A stretch of 64,000 nucleotides of DNA from assembly GCA_018241965.1 (NCBI GenBank), contig JAFECS010000008.1, positions 1 to 64,000 of the forward strand, in the 5' to 3' direction. Origin of the DNA: Pseudomonadota bacterium (GTDB lineage: Bacteria; Pseudomonadota; Gammaproteobacteria; Berkiellales; Berkiellaceae). Position 1 is the stretch's first letter. Each line of letters opens with the position of its first letter. The position numbers and the translations under genes were made by a program. A model generated the notes under the pieces. That model was not told the origin of the DNA, searched no databases, and worked only from the letters and a program-made list of their open reading frames with translations. This document shows, piece after piece, positions 46,408 to 58,680 of this stretch.

Positions 46408-47333
46408 AGCCCTTACATCAACATACCCCATTATTGGTTTCACACTCACTCAGTGCGCTTTGTGGGCGTGAAATCTATTTAAAATATGAAGCCTTGCAAC
46501 CCTCTGGTTCCTTTAAAGACAGAGGGGTAGGTGCTTTATGTATGCACTACGCTAAACAAGGCGTGAATGGCTTTATTTCTTCCTCAGGCGGCAATGCTGG
46601 CATGGCGGTAGCCTTTGCCAGTAAAGCGCTCAACATTCCAGCGAAAGTGATTATTCCCATCACTACACCAACTCTCATGAAAGAAAAACTCATGGCAGAA
46701 AGTGTTGAGGTGATTATTGAAGGCGAAAATTGGGACGCGGCCGATTTACGTGCGCGAACATTGGCCAGCGAACTTGGGTATGCTTATATTCCCCCCTTTG
46801 ATCATCCGGTGATTTGGCAAGGCTATATTTCTTTAATTGAAGAATTAAAACAAGACAACGTTAAACCCGATGCAATTATTGTTTCTGTGGGCGGCGGTGG
46901 GCTTTTTAGTGGGCTTATCCAAGGGTTACATAGCATTGGTTGGCAAGATGTTGCCATTATTACCGCTGAAACCGTTGGCGCAGCATCTTTGTTTGAAGCA
47001 GTGAAACAAAATAAACGTGTCAAACTAGATAAAATTGATACTGTTGCGGTAACCCTTGGTGCCAAACAAATTTGCCAACAAGCTTTTGAGTGGACACAAA
47101 AGCACCCCGTTTTTCCGCAAACAGTCACAGACAAAGAAGCCGTGAATGCTTGTTTGCGATTTGCCGATGATCATCGCTTATTGGTAGAGCCTGCTTGTGG
47201 AGCTTCTCTTGCCCTGCTTTATGATAAACGCACCATCTTAGAGAAATTCAAAACCATTGTGGTGATTGTCTGCGGAGGCAGTGGGGTGAATTTGAACTTA
47301 TTAAGCGGCTGGAAAAAGCAATTTGGCCTTTAA
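46404..47333 (+). CDS. PLP-dependent L-serine/threonine dehydratase
   Basis: 309 residues of the fold-type II PLP family. The Schiff-base lysine is Lys38 in PSGSFKDRG; the substrate loop is SSSGGNAGMAVA; the phosphate cup is VGGGGLFSGL; and VCGGSGVN near the C-terminus has Cys where many bacterial enzymes have Ser, as in animal serine dehydratase. Deaminates serine or threonine to the oxoacid and ammonia. No ACT regulatory domain. Convergent with pmbA. Confidence 0.85.
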   Translation: MKPLHQHTPLLVSHSLSALCGREIYLKYEALQPSGSFKDRGVGALCMHYAKQGVNGFISSSGGNAGMAVAFASKALNIPAKVIIPITTPTLMKEKLMAESVEVIIEGENWDAADLRARTLASELGYAYIPPFDHPVIWQGYISLIEELKQDNVKPDAIIVSVGGGGLFSGLIQGLHSIGWQDVAIITAETVGAASLFEAVKQNKRVKLDKIDTVAVTLGAKQICQQAFEWTQKHPVFPQTVTDKEAVNACLRFADDHRLLVEPACGASLALLYDKRTILEKFKTIVVIVCGGSGVNLNLLSGWKKQFGL

Positions 47334-47341
47334 ATGACGCT

Positions 47342-48709
47342 CTAAACCCCAGCTAAAGTCATCTCCTCAATCAGCAACGATCCGCTCTGAATGCTTCCGC
47401 GCTTATCGATATCACTTCCCACGCCAATAAGCTGCTTAAACATATTCTGCAAATTACCCGCAATGGTAATTTCATGCACCGGAAACTGGATTTCCCCGTG
47501 CTCTACCCAAAAACCTGAAGCGCCTCTGGAATAATCCCCCGTCACTAAATTAATGCCTTGCCCCATAAGCTCGGTTACCACTAAACCTCTGCCCATGATT
47601 TTTAACATGCTGTCAAAATCACCTTGCGTGGATGCAACAAAAATATTATGAGTGCCGCCAGCATTGCCAGTATTGGGCAAATTTAATTTACGCGCTGAAT
47701 AAGCACTTAAAATGTAACTTGTTATCACCCCATTTTGAACCAATTCTTTATCATTGGTCGCCACACCATCACTATCAAAAGGCGCGCTGCCAATACCGCC
47801 CAAAATATGTGGCCGTTCGCTGATTTGAATGTTATCGGGAAAATGTTTTTTATTAAGCGAATCTAGTAAAAAGCTGGATTTACGAAATAAACGCCCGCCT
47901 GAAATAGCCGATAAAAAATGTCCAATCACACTTGAAGCAATACTAGAATGGAATATCACTGGCACGCGTTGCGTGGGCAATTTTTTAGCACTCAAGCGTT
48001 TTAAAGCACGCGTTGCCGCTTCCAAACCTACTGTTTCAGCTTTGGCTAGCATTTCTTTTTGTCTTGAGACGGTATATTGATAATCGCGCTCCATGCCTTG
48101 GGCATCTTGGGCAATCACCATGCACGATAAACTGTGTCTTGAGGTAGGGTAAGCCCCTAAAAAGCCATGACTATTGCCATAAACATGAAAACCCTGCGAG
48201 CTTGCCAGCGTTGCCCCTTCACTATTTGAGATCTTTTTATCGAGTGACAATGCAGTGCGTTCACATGCTTTTGCCAAATTTACCGCATTATCAACTGTCA
48301 GATCCCAAGGGTGATATAAATCGAGATCGGGAATAGCTTTGGCCATTTCATGGATATCAGCCAAGCCAGAGTAAGGGTCGGGTTCAGTTAATTTTGCTAA
48401 ATCACACGCAGCCTCAATCGTAGATTTTAATGAGGTTGGGCTAATGTCGGTGGTGCTTGCTGATCCCTTTTGTTTACCAAAATACACCGTCACACCGACT
48501 GCTTTGTCACGATTAAATTCTAATGTTTCTACCTCATTTAAACGGACAGTTACGTTTAACCCAGTAGACGCATGCAGGGCCACTTCAGCCTGAGATGCTC
48601 CTTTTTGCTTCGCATGAGCCAACATGTCTTTAGCAATTTGTAAATACTGAGATTCGCTAACAAATTCTTTTAACTGGCTAGGGAGTGCTTTTTCCATTTC
48701 ATGCCTCAT
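47342..48709 (-). CDS. pmbA: PmbA (TldE), partner of the TldD metalloprotease
   Basis: 455 residues of the TldD/PmbA family without a HExxH-like motif. Segments [45 protein letters not shown] and [26 protein letters not shown] are characteristic. Forms a heterodimeric TldDE protease with TldD, known from microcin B17 maturation and CcdA degradation. Overlaps tldD by 4 bp. Confidence 0.95.
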   Translation of the reverse strand: MRHEMEKALPSQLKEFVSESQYLQIAKDMLAHAKQKGASQAEVALHASTGLNVTVRLNEVETLEFNRDKAVGVTVYFGKQKGSASTTDISPTSLKSTIEAACDLAKLTEPDPYSGLADIHEMAKAIPDLDLYHPWDLTVDNAVNLAKACERTALSLDKKISNSEGATLASSQGFHVYGNSHGFLGAYPTSRHSLSCMVIAQDAQGMERDYQYTVSRQKEMLAKAETVGLEAATRALKRLSAKKLPTQRVPVIFHSSIASSVIGHFLSAISGGRLFRKSSFLLDSLNKKHFPDNIQISERPHILGGIGSAPFDSDGVATNDKELVQNGVITSYILSAYSARKLNLPNTGNAGGTHNIFVASTQGDFDSMLKIMGRGLVVTELMGQGINLVTGDYSRGASGFWVEHGEIQFPVHEITIAGNLQNMFKQLIGVGSDIDKRGSIQSGSLLIEEMTLAGV

Positions 48710-50151
48710 TGATTCTTGGTGCCGCCTACAGTTATATTATCAACACGTAAGGTTGGTTGCCCAACGCCTACCGGTACACTTTGGCCTTCTTTGCCGCAGG
48801 TGCCTATACCAGAGTCAAGCGCCAAATCATTTCCTACCATCACAATTTTATTCATCACATCCGGTCCATTACCGATTAAAGTGGCCCCTTTTACAGGACG
48901 GGTGATTTTTCCATTCTCAATTAAATAGGCTTCATTCGCGGAAAAAACAAATTTACCCGACGTAATATCCACCGAACCACCACCGAAATTAACGGCATAT
49001 AAGCCTTTCTCTACTGAGGCAATAATTTCTTCAGGTAGATGAGGTCCTGGTAACATAAATGTATTGGTCATACGTGGCATAGGAATATGACTAAACGATT
49101 CTCGACGCCCATTGCCTGTTGGTGCCACCCCCATGAGTTTAGCATTGAGTTTATCTTGCAAATAGCCTTTTAAAATGCCGTTTTCAATTAACACCGTACG
49201 TTGAGTGGGTGTGCCTTCATCATCAATCGTTAACGATCCTCTTCGCATCGGGATAGTGCCATCATCTACCACCGTACATAAGGGAGAGGCCACCCTTTCA
49301 CCAATGCGTCCACTGAAGGTCGAGCTGCCTTTACGGTTAAAATCACCTTCCAAACCGTGCCCCACAGCTTCATGTAACAGAACACCCGGCCAACCAGGGC
49401 CTAACACTACTGTCATTTGGCCTGCTGGGGCATCTATTGCTTCTAAATTGGTTAGTGCTTGATGAACAGCTTCTCTGACATAACCTAACGCTCTGTCTTG
49501 CTCCATAAAATATTGATAAGTAGTTCTCGCTCCTCCCCCAGAGGAACCTGTTTCTCTGCGACCATTTTGCTCTACTATCACGCTCACATTTAAACGAACC
49601 AAAGGCCTGATGTCGGCATTGAGCGTGCCATCAGCGCTTACGACTAAAATGGTGTCGTAAACCCCCACCAAGCTCACCATCACTTGAATAATTCTGGGAT
49701 CTTGCTTTCTGGCATAAGCATCTAGTTGTCGCAAGAAGGCAATTTTATCTTCAGTGCTTAAAGAATCTAAGGGGTTATCAGCCATATATAAAGGCTTAAT
49801 AATCTTGCGTTCCCAAGCACATAATGCTGTACTACCTCCGGATTGGGCAATACAACGCGCTGCTTTCACCGATTGTTCCAGGGCTGGTAAAATAATGTCA
49901 TCGGAATAGGCAAAACCTGTTTTATCGCCACTGATGGCGCGCACACCTACTCCGTGATCCAGATTAAAACTACCTTCTTTAACAATTCCATCTTCAAGCA
50001 TAAACGATTCATGTTTAACGCTTTGAAAATATAAATCACCGCCATCAACACGATGCCCTAATAATTGGCCCAATACACGCTCTAAGTCCTGTATAGACAA
50101 TCCCGCTGGCGCTAATAGCCTTTCTTGCGCACACTCAAGGGCATTTTTCAT
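48706..50151 (-). CDS. tldD: Metalloprotease TldD
   Basis: 481 residues. The metal-binding motif [11 protein letters not shown] lies near residue 265 within [34 protein letters not shown] and [25 protein letters not shown] are also typical. Acts with PmbA on unstructured peptides. ATGA overlap with the nitrilase-like gene upstream. Confidence 0.96.
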   Translation of the reverse strand: MKNALECAQERLLAPAGLSIQDLERVLGQLLGHRVDGGDLYFQSVKHESFMLEDGIVKEGSFNLDHGVGVRAISGDKTGFAYSDDIILPALEQSVKAARCIAQSGGSTALCAWERKIIKPLYMADNPLDSLSTEDKIAFLRQLDAYARKQDPRIIQVMVSLVGVYDTILVVSADGTLNADIRPLVRLNVSVIVEQNGRRETGSSGGGARTTYQYFMEQDRALGYVREAVHQALTNLEAIDAPAGQMTVVLGPGWPGVLLHEAVGHGLEGDFNRKGSSTFSGRIGERVASPLCTVVDDGTIPMRRGSLTIDDEGTPTQRTVLIENGILKGYLQDKLNAKLMGVAPTGNGRRESFSHIPMPRMTNTFMLPGPHLPEEIIASVEKGLYAVNFGGGSVDITSGKFVFSANEAYLIENGKITRPVKGATLIGNGPDVMNKIVMVGNDLALDSGIGTCGKEGQSVPVGVGQPTLRVDNITVGGTKNQ

Positions 50152-50984
50152 TCATTAACCTCATTTGCTAAAGCTTGGATTACATTTTTTCTGATATGTT
50201 TAAGAGAAGGGAATTGCTGACGTATTTGCGCAAGTTTAAGTAAATCAATCTCTGCCACAATGACGCTAGGTTCACCATTTGCACTTGCCAAAATATCTCC
50301 CCAGGGGCCCACAATCATCGAATGCCCATAGGTTGGCCTACCATCATGACGATGCCCACATTCACCCGGGGCAATCACATAACACAAATTTTCAATAGCG
50401 CGCGCTCTTATTAAAACTTCCCAATGGGCTTTCCCTGTTTGAACGGTAAAAGCACTCGGTAATAATAAAATTTCAGCGCCTTTTAACATCAATGCCCTAA
50501 ACAACTCTGGGAAACGTAAATCGTAACAAATCGCCAAGCCCAATTTACCCAAAGGCGTATCGACAACAACAATATCATCTCCAGGGGCAATGATATCGGA
50601 CTCTTTATATTCTTCTTTATTCTCAACAACCACATCAAACATATGCATTTTATTGTAACGCCCCACACATTCTCCTTGTGGGTTATACACCAATGTGGCT
50701 GAATGTGGTCTCTCGTTTTTTCCTTGAATAAGTAAAGTGCCAGCCACTAGCCAAATGCGATGTTTTTTTGCTAAGGATTGCATTTGTTGCTGAATAGGCC
50801 CATGACCATAGGGTTCGATGGCTTTTTGTTGTTGGTCTACTCTCAACCCTAACGTTAAGAAATTTTCAGGTAAGACGATTAAACCGGCACCTTGTTTGGC
50901 AGCTTGTTCTATCATTTCACAAGCCATGACCATATTATTTTGAAGATCTTTGCCAGAGGCTACTTGTAATGCGGCAACTTTCAT
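50148..50984 (-). CDS. Nitrilase-superfamily amidohydrolase (Nit1/Nit2-like)
   Basis: 278 residues with the complete Glu-Lys-Cys triad: Glu40 in [11 protein letters not shown], Lys112 in YNKMHMFDV and Cys153 in [14 protein letters not shown]. The YNKMHMFDV form points to the Nit1 group (deaminated glutathione amidase, a metabolite-repair enzyme) rather than to a nitrilase. Lies between yhdP and tldD in the mre-rng operon. Confidence 0.85.
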   Translation of the reverse strand: MKVAALQVASGKDLQNNMVMACEMIEQAAKQGAGLIVLPENFLTLGLRVDQQQKAIEPYGHGPIQQQMQSLAKKHRIWLVAGTLLIQGKNERPHSATLVYNPQGECVGRYNKMHMFDVVVENKEEYKESDIIAPGDDIVVVDTPLGKLGLAICYDLRFPELFRALMLKGAEILLLPSAFTVQTGKAHWEVLIRARAIENLCYVIAPGECGHRHDGRPTYGHSMIVGPWGDILASANGEPSVIVAEIDLLKLAQIRQQFPSLKHIRKNVIQALANEVNE

Positions 50985-50987
50985 TTT

Positions 50988-53900
50988 TTATCCTCTTAAG
51001 GGCATGGGAACTTCATTGACTTTAGGCATTGCCCATGTTCCTAACACTTTATAACGCACGCGGTGTATTTGTTGGATTTTATGGCCGAACATTTTATCTA
51101 CCACCCAAACGGCAGCCCCCACAGCAGGGTTACCTGCGGCAATTGCTGCGGCGACCGGCAAGCTGCCAGTAACGTTTGGCATCACTATCATTTCGCCATC
51201 AAGACCTTGGTTTTCAAGATCCGCCTGCCCAAAAGCTTCGATTTTGGCAGAAGGCCCATTGAGTATCACTTTGTTGGTGCTTACCTTGCCTTTGCCAAAT
51301 TGGAATTTGCCGCTGAATTCATCAAAGGCAAAACCATTTTTGGTCACATCGCTAAAATCAAGATTGAGCCTTCTTTTAACATTATCTAAGTTTAATAAAC
51401 TTAATACACGCCCAATCCCCGGGTTCATTCCTTGAATGGAGCCGCCATTCAAAGAAAAATCAGCTACCCCCGTTAAAGAGTTATAATCTAGTTTAAAAGG
51501 TGAGCCAAACCAATTTAATGAAAAATCAATTGAGCCTTTTGCTTTTTGCAAGGTCCCTTTAAGGCCAAAGGAACTTAATGTTTGGCTAATGTTTTTAGTA
51601 TTTACTTTACCTTCTGCCGATATTTTGCTTTGTAAAGATAAATAATCCCAACTGCCAGATAAACTAATTTCAGTATCCTTCATCGAAGCACTAACAGTAG
51701 GGAAAAAATACCCTTTCCAAGAAGGTTCTATGCGTGCTTGTATGTTTGTTAAAGTTTTATTACCTAAAACAAATTCTTTAATTTTAATATCGATAGATTG
51801 CAAACTGGGAATTTTTGACATGGTAAAATTAGATTCAGCTAATGTGTTGGCTAGTGCTAACTTTTGTAAATCAACTGTAGCAGCTTTAGCCTCATTTTTA
51901 GGAATAACTATTTGCCCCTTTAAAGCAGCACCATCAAATAAAAGGTTCCACTGATTGGACACAGTATCCCATCTTGCTTCAATTTTTTCATTTTCAAAAG
52001 TTGCGCCATATAAATTAAATGAGCCAATATCTAATTCAACTAATGGCTCAAGTGGGAAATGTGCAGAAACATTTGTCGTATTAGCGGATGTTATTAACCC
52101 TATACCTGCCAAAAACAGCTTCCATTGCAAAAAGTCAACTTCTGCCAAATTACCATCCACCAATAGCACTTGATCTTCTCTAAATTTAGCAACGCGATTT
52201 TCACCAAAATGAATATGCCCACCCACGCCTTGCCATTGTTTGTCATGCAAACCCAAGCTATAAGCCATGGTAACCGTATCACCATATTTGCCAGCAATGC
52301 GTATTAATTGGTGTGGCTCTAAATACATTTTAAGCTCAAGAGGGCTATGGGCTTCTTTTGTTTTCGCAAATGGTAATGGCGCCTCAATGCTTAATCCTTT
52401 TAAAGATGAACTTAATGTCAACACTGCTTGACTGTTCGCTTGTGGAGAAAGACTTAATTGCGCGATAAAATCTGTTTGGCCAGTAAGTTGCGAAAATTTA
52501 GGGATATTTAACAATGATTGAACATTTTCAACGTCAACATTACCCATGGCGCTTATCAAAATTTCTGATTGATCACCATTTAAATTGCTTGCCATTGTAA
52601 AGCGACAAGGCATGGATAATAAAATACCGGTCAAATCATCTGCTTTAATACTCTCTTGAGTAAAAGACACTTCGCCTTTAAGCGCAGTAATCGCATGGGG
52701 ATTTTCTTTCAAAGCAACCGTAGCGTCAGACACTTCGACGAGACCTCTTACTTTAACAGGGACAGCAGACTTACTGCTTAAAGGGATCTCAAGTCCCAAA
52801 GATAATGTCATCGGACCATCAAAACTTAAGGGCGCAACTGTTTTTACCAGGGTTGCGGGCAATGGACTATTAGTTATTACTTCCAAGCCTTCTTTAAGGG
52901 TACTTGAAATCTTGGTATCGACAACAAGCTCGGGCATTTTTGCAAATAGATCCGGAATAACTGCATCGGCATCTGTTATTTGGCCCTGCAAAATATTCCC
53001 TTTTTGCCCCGAAATAAATAAGGCACGATTATGCATTAACATCGTTGCATTAAGATTAGTCAGGGCAGGCCAACGGTCTTTGTAATTTAAAGTGACATTT
53101 TCTAATTCGCTATTAACTTCAAAAACACCTTGTGCATCGTCAAAAGGAAATTCTTGTAAATTACCGCGAAGCACGAAAGTTGTTCCTTTATGTTCCCCCT
53201 TAACAAAAGCGCTTTGTAGCCAATGGATTAAATCAACATCTAGCTTATTATCTGGCAATAGTGCTATAGCTTCATGCGTGGTGGACTCATCAATATGCAA
53301 GAATATATCCGCCTCGGGCAATCTCTGCTTTGAAAAAGTGAAGGTGGCATTGGCTTGAAGCGGAATACTAAGCATTTTGGTGTTAAGCCCTGTATCTACC
53401 ACTAAACCTGCTTCACTTGTGTGCCATTTTAAAATTAGCGCTAAGTCATTGAACAAAACTTCTTTAGAATAAATATCTTTAGCATCAGCTGAAATGGCTT
53501 GGCTAAGCACGCTAACATTGCCTATATTGTCTTTAAAGGTAACTTGCGCATGTTCCAGTGTTGTACTGATCATCAGATTATGTGTTAACGATTTAGCGGA
53601 TTGTAATATTAACTTACTTGCATCCAGCTCCCAATCTTGATTGGCTAATTTAATAGAAATCGGGCCTTGCATTTTTTGAATGCTAATCTCTGGAATATCA
53701 TGATGATAAATTTCAAATTTTTCTAAATCTATTTCAGATATTAACTCTATCGCATTGTTATCTTTGATATCACCCCATATTTTTAGATCAGCAAAATCAT
53801 GCTTTAGGGTAACCTCTGGGTACAAAAGTGCCGTTAGGGTATTTAAGTCCCCGCCCTGCCAGTGAAAATACAGCTGTTTAGATTTTTGCCCAAATAAAGG

Positions 53901-54521
53901 TATATCTGCATTAAAATGTACTAAAGCTGGTGTTTTTCCGGCTACCTTCGCTTGAGCTTGCATCTTTAAATGACTACTTACTTCACCCAGCAGGTTCACA
54001 GCCTCAAGTTCGATTTTCCCCTTTTTATCTATATCTACTGAGATCTGGCTATTTTTAATTATTAAACGTTTGCATAACGGAAAGTCTGTGGTTTGTTGAT
54101 CTTGTAAGTTAAACTGCAGCTGTTCTAGTTTAGCAACGGCCAAAGTCTTTGATTGTGGGTAATAAATAAGCCCGCCAACTGCTTGCTCAATTTCCAGCTC
54201 ATCTAAACTTAAGCGCTTTAATAATAATTGAAAAAAGTTAAGACGTAGTTTCATGCTTTGAATGTGCAAAGCAGAAGATTTTTTATCTTGAGTTAAGATC
54301 TCAACATTATATAAACTCACCTCTGGCGTAAGCCCATCCCAATGGAGCTTGATATCTTGGATTAGCGTAGGATAACGTAATTGCGTGGCAACCCACTCTG
54401 GCAAACGCGGCACTTGAGGGGTAATTAAGGGTAATGCGAAACGCAGGATCACTAAAAGCAAAGCAAGCGTAATACTTGTCCAACCCAAAATCTTATACAC
54501 ACGATAAAAAATAATTTTCAT
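50988..54521 (-). CDS. yhdP: YhdP-family AsmA-like envelope protein
   Basis: 1177 residues: a cytoplasmic start, one N-terminal membrane anchor (ITLALLLVILRFALPLI), then a very long periplasmic beta-rich part ending in the AsmA_2-like region (LTGVADFSLNGGSIQGMNPGIGRVLSLLNLDNVKRRL). YhdP, TamB and YdbH move phospholipid to the outer membrane, probably through a hydrophobic groove. It complements the Mla system also found here. Position after rng is conserved. Confidence 0.9.
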   Translation of the reverse strand: MKIIFYRVYKILGWTSITLALLLVILRFALPLITPQVPRLPEWVATQLRYPTLIQDIKLHWDGLTPEVSLYNVEILTQDKKSSALHIQSMKLRLNFFQLLLKRLSLDELEIEQAVGGLIYYPQSKTLAVAKLEQLQFNLQDQQTTDFPLCKRLIIKNSQISVDIDKKGKIELEAVNLLGEVSSHLKMQAQAKVAGKTPALVHFNADIPLFGQKSKQLYFHWQGGDLNTLTALLYPEVTLKHDFADLKIWGDIKDNNAIELISEIDLEKFEIYHHDIPEISIQKMQGPISIKLANQDWELDASKLILQSAKSLTHNLMISTTLEHAQVTFKDNIGNVSVLSQAISADAKDIYSKEVLFNDLALILKWHTSEAGLVVDTGLNTKMLSIPLQANATFTFSKQRLPEADIFLHIDESTTHEAIALLPDNKLDVDLIHWLQSAFVKGEHKGTTFVLRGNLQEFPFDDAQGVFEVNSELENVTLNYKDRWPALTNLNATMLMHNRALFISGQKGNILQGQITDADAVIPDLFAKMPELVVDTKISSTLKEGLEVITNSPLPATLVKTVAPLSFDGPMTLSLGLEIPLSSKSAVPVKVRGLVEVSDATVALKENPHAITALKGEVSFTQESIKADDLTGILLSMPCRFTMASNLNGDQSEILISAMGNVDVENVQSLLNIPKFSQLTGQTDFIAQLSLSPQANSQAVLTLSSSLKGLSIEAPLPFAKTKEAHSPLELKMYLEPHQLIRIAGKYGDTVTMAYSLGLHDKQWQGVGGHIHFGENRVAKFREDQVLLVDGNLAEVDFLQWKLFLAGIGLITSANTTNVSAHFPLEPLVELDIGSFNLYGATFENEKIEARWDTVSNQWNLLFDGAALKGQIVIPKNEAKAATVDLQKLALANTLAESNFTMSKIPSLQSIDIKIKEFVLGNKTLTNIQARIEPSWKGYFFPTVSASMKDTEISLSGSWDYLSLQSKISAEGKVNTKNISQTLSSFGLKGTLQKAKGSIDFSLNWFGSPFKLDYNSLTGVADFSLNGGSIQGMNPGIGRVLSLLNLDNVKRRLNLDFSDVTKNGFAFDEFSGKFQFGKGKVSTNKVILNGPSAKIEAFGQADLENQGLDGEMIVMPNVTGSLPVAAAIAAGNPAVGAAVWVVDKMFGHKIQQIHRVRYKVLGTWAMPKVNEVPMPLRG

Positions 54522-54530
54522 GTAAACTCA

Positions 54531-56006
54531 CTACATCAAAACAACATCAAACTGTTCTTGTGTGTAAAGACTTTCAACTTGGAACTTAATTGATTTGCCA
54601 ATTCTTTCCTCTAATTGGACAACGCTGGCAGATTCTTCATCTAGCATTCTGTCAACGACTTCTTGTGAGGCAAGCACAAGATAACTTTTTGTATCATACG
54701 CTCTTGCTGCGCGCATAACTTCTCGGAAAATTTCATTACAAACTGTCTCGGTGGTCTTTATCATCCCGCGACCAGAGCAAACTGTACAAGGCTCACACAG
54801 TACATGTTCTAAACTTTCGCGTGTTCTCTTTCGCGTCATCTCTACCAACCCTAAAGAAGAGACTTCGCTAATGCTATTTTTGGTATGATCGCGAGCAAGG
54901 GCTTTTTCAAGCGCTCTGATAACTTGCCTTTTGTGCTCTTCATTGGTCATATCGATAAAATCGATAATAATGATCCCACCCAAATTACGCACACGTAATT
55001 GTCTGGCAATGGTACTGGCGGCTTCCAAATTTGTTTTAAAAATGGTTTCTTCCAAGTTGCGATGTCCAACAAAAGCGCCTGTGTTAACATCAATAGTGGT
55101 CATGGCTTCGGTTTGATCAAAAACCAAATGGCCACCTGACTTTAATTGCACTTTTCGATGGAGCGCGCGTTGAATTTCATCTTCGATGCCATACAAATCA
55201 AATAAAGGCCGCTCACCTGCGTAAAGTTCAACTTTACCTGTCATCGTTGGGACAAAATCTTCAATAAAGGGAAGGGCGCGCTCACAAGCTGCTTTATCGT
55301 CTATGCGGACTTTTTCAGTTTGTGGGGTAATATAGTCACGTAAAGCGCGCAAAAAAAGCGGCAGATCTTCGTGGATAATGTCGCCGCTTTTAGCATTAAC
55401 CATTTTGCGAGAAATAGTTTCCCACAATTTTATTAAGTACGCTTGATTGGCTTTAATTTCTGCAGCAGTGGCGCCTTCGGCTGCGGTTCGCACGATATAG
55501 CCACCTTGATCTTCTGGTAATTCTTCTTCGACGATTTTTTTAAGCCTTTCCCGCTCTTGCTCATCTTCGATTCTTTGTGAAATGCCGACATGAGTTATGC
55601 CAGGCATAAAAACTAAGTAGCGCGAAGGTAAAGAGATCCGTGTTGTCAGTCGAGCACCTTTGGACCCAATGGGATCTTTGATCACTTGCACGGCAATTGT
55701 CTGGCCATCTTTTAATAGATCAGTAATCGACTCTTGGGTTTCTGTTACCTCATCTGAAGGCTGCAGATACTCATCGCTAACCGATAACATATCAGAAACA
55801 TGCAAAAAGGCAGCTCTTTCTAAACCCATCTCTACAAACGCTGCTTGCATCCCAGGAAGAACTCTAACTACTTTCCCCATATAAATATTGCCCACTAAAC
55901 CACGACGGCTAGCGCGCTCGACAAGGATCTCTTGCAAGACCCCATTTTCGACGATGGCTCCACGTGTTTCACGCGGGCTCACATTGATAAGGATTTCTTC
56001 CGACAT
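54531..56006 (-). CDS. rng: Ribonuclease G
   Basis: 491 residues. N-terminal S1 domain (GNIYMGKVVRVLPGMQAAFVEMG), RNase E/G catalytic core with the metal aspartates in TTIDVNTGAFVG and IIIDFIDM, and the Zn-link CEPCTVCSGRG. It lacks the C-terminal scaffold of RNase E. Endonuclease for 16S rRNA 5' maturation and mRNA turnover. The maf gene, often between mreD and rng, is absent here. Confidence 0.95.
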   Translation of the reverse strand: MSEEILINVSPRETRGAIVENGVLQEILVERASRRGLVGNIYMGKVVRVLPGMQAAFVEMGLERAAFLHVSDMLSVSDEYLQPSDEVTETQESITDLLKDGQTIAVQVIKDPIGSKGARLTTRISLPSRYLVFMPGITHVGISQRIEDEQERERLKKIVEEELPEDQGGYIVRTAAEGATAAEIKANQAYLIKLWETISRKMVNAKSGDIIHEDLPLFLRALRDYITPQTEKVRIDDKAACERALPFIEDFVPTMTGKVELYAGERPLFDLYGIEDEIQRALHRKVQLKSGGHLVFDQTEAMTTIDVNTGAFVGHRNLEETIFKTNLEAASTIARQLRVRNLGGIIIIDFIDMTNEEHKRQVIRALEKALARDHTKNSISEVSSLGLVEMTRKRTRESLEHVLCEPCTVCSGRGMIKTTETVCNEIFREVMRAARAYDTKSYLVLASQEVVDRMLDEESASVVQLEERIGKSIKFQVESLYTQEQFDVVLM

Positions 56007-56013
56007 GTTGCTA

Positions 56014-56520
56014 TTATATGCTACGAGATGAGATCGGAGCGACCCTTTGCTTCGAATTTAAGCTTTGAATAAGCAATACCATCACTGGCCAGAATAGACA
56101 GCTCATCACCGTGCCCATCCAGTAAAGCAAAGTATGTGGATTTTGCCCTTCTAAGGCATGGAACCATAAAATTAATATTTGGCTAAGACTCACTAAAAGA
56201 AATATTTTGCCAACTTGTTGCCACAAAGGTCGGAGTAAAAATCTTGACCTTAAATAGGCAGCAAGATAACAAACGACTGCATAAACTAATGCATGTTCTC
56301 CAATGCGTGTTTCTAAAAGGCTATCGACCAACAGCCCCCCGACCCAAGCAACGATAGGATCAAAATTTCTGGGGTAGGCGATTTGGCAATAGATAAAATA
56401 GAGCAACACCCATTCGGGCCTAAACCACTGCCATGAAAGCGGTAAAGGAAAAACAGTTAATACTGCGCACACATAAAAACCTACAATAAAAAATAGCCAC
56501 CACTTTAAGGTTTGCAGCAT
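56014..56520 (-). CDS. mreD: Rod-shape determining protein MreD
   Basis: 168 residues with five hydrophobic segments (LFFIVGFYVCAVLTVFPLPL, and so on) and the MreD-like RPEWVLLYFIYC and WVGGLLVDSLLETRIGEHAL. Membrane part of the elongasome with MreB and MreC. One base separates it from the mreC stop. Confidence 0.92.
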   Translation of the reverse strand: MLQTLKWWLFFIVGFYVCAVLTVFPLPLSWQWFRPEWVLLYFIYCQIAYPRNFDPIVAWVGGLLVDSLLETRIGEHALVYAVVCYLAAYLRSRFLLRPLWQQVGKIFLLVSLSQILILWFHALEGQNPHTLLYWMGTVMSCLFWPVMVLLIQSLNSKQRVAPISSRSI

Positions 56521-56521
56521 G

Positions 56522-57469
56522 CTAAACCCCTTTACCTATTTGGTTGCCAGGATACATTTCTGGTAAAGCAGATAGTGGTTTTACCCTATCCTCTTTTTTA
56601 GAAACAATTTCTTTTTTCAGTTTTGGTTTTTGAACAATCATGGGTTCGAAGGCATGTTGTTTTACTAAGAGTACATGGCGAAATTGCCCTAATTTTGCAC
56701 TTGGTGTGACACCGATAACAGTGAATCGTGTGCCTTCGTCATGTTGTATAGAAGAAATCACCCCCACCGGATATCCCGCTGGAAAACGCCCTCCTAAACC
56801 AGAGGTCACCAACTCATCTCCTTCCATAAAATCTGCAGTACGTGGGACATAATTTAGTCGCAATTCTCCCCCAGTCCCGCTACCACCGGCAATCGCACGC
56901 TCACCACTACGTACGGACTGTACGGGAACTGCAAAACCGGTATCAGTTAACAGTAAAACCTGTGAAACATGATCGGTGATACTTAACACTACTCCTACTA
57001 ATCCTTGAGCATCGATAACAGGTTGCCCCACCTCAACCCCTTCTTTTGCGCCTTTGTTTAATAATATTTGCTGACGAAATGGAGAAAGATCTGCCTGAAT
57101 AATACGCGCTTCGGAAAAAGATTCTTTCTCTTTACCAACAGATTGCAACAATTCGCGTAGCTCTAGATTTTCAGCTTCTAAGGCACGCAACTTCTGCACT
57201 TGTGCCTGAAGATATATCTGTTGTTGTTTTAAGTTTTCATTTTCATTTAGCAAGTTAAGTCTTTGTTTAAAAAAAACTTCAAAATTTTCAGTAGCATGGC
57301 TTGGTATATCTACCGTTTTCTGAATAGGTAAGACTATCGCGGCGAGAAATTGTTGAAGTAACGAAACACCCTGCCAGCGACTGCTAGCAATCATTAAGAT
57401 GGAAGACGCTAATATAGGAACAAATAGCGTCCATCCGCTTGGTCGAGAAGGTTTAAATGTCAGCTGAAT
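56522..57469 (-). CDS. mreC: Rod-shape determining protein MreC, probable ATT start
   Basis: MreC should be a single-pass protein with a short cytoplasmic head. The first ATG (57394, 290 aa) falls inside the membrane segment. Reading upstream in frame continues as QLTFKPSRPSGWTLFVPI then LASSILMIASSRW, a normal MreC N-terminus, until a stop overlapping the end of mreB. The only sensible start is ATT at 57469, seven bases after GGAGG (57477-57481), giving 315 aa; CTG at 57463 is the alternative. Coiled coil about residues 65-110, then the beta domain (GVEVGQPVIDAQGLVGVV, DLVTSGLGGRFPAGYPVG-like segment). Bridges MreB to the PBP2 machinery. Confidence 0.85.
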   Translation of the reverse strand: MQLTFKPSRPSGWTLFVPILASSILMIASSRWQGVSLLQQFLAAIVLPIQKTVDIPSHATENFEVFFKQRLNLLNENENLKQQQIYLQAQVQKLRALEAENLELRELLQSVGKEKESFSEARIIQADLSPFRQQILLNKGAKEGVEVGQPVIDAQGLVGVVLSITDHVSQVLLLTDTGFAVPVQSVRSGERAIAGGSGTGGELRLNYVPRTADFMEGDELVTSGLGGRFPAGYPVGVISSIQHDEGTRFTVIGVTPSAKLGQFRHVLLVKQHAFEPMIVQKPKLKKEIVSKKEDRVKPLSALPEMYPGNQIGKGV

Positions 57470-57476
57470 ACGCCTG

Positions 57477-57481
57477 CCTCC
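57477..57481 (-). promoter_or_regulatory. Shine-Dalgarno of mreC
   Basis: Read on the minus strand this is GGAGG, directly after the TAG TGA end of mreB and seven bases before an ATT codon. Its strength and spacing support initiation at ATT rather than at the ATG 75 bases further on. Confidence 0.6.
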
Positions 57482-57484
57482 TCA

Positions 57485-58609
<1,125 letters not shown>

Positions 58610-58680
58610 TTAGCCCCCTCACCCTATTTAGTGTAGCCTTAGTGAATTGACTTAGTATTCGCCAGATTAAGGGAGTCATT

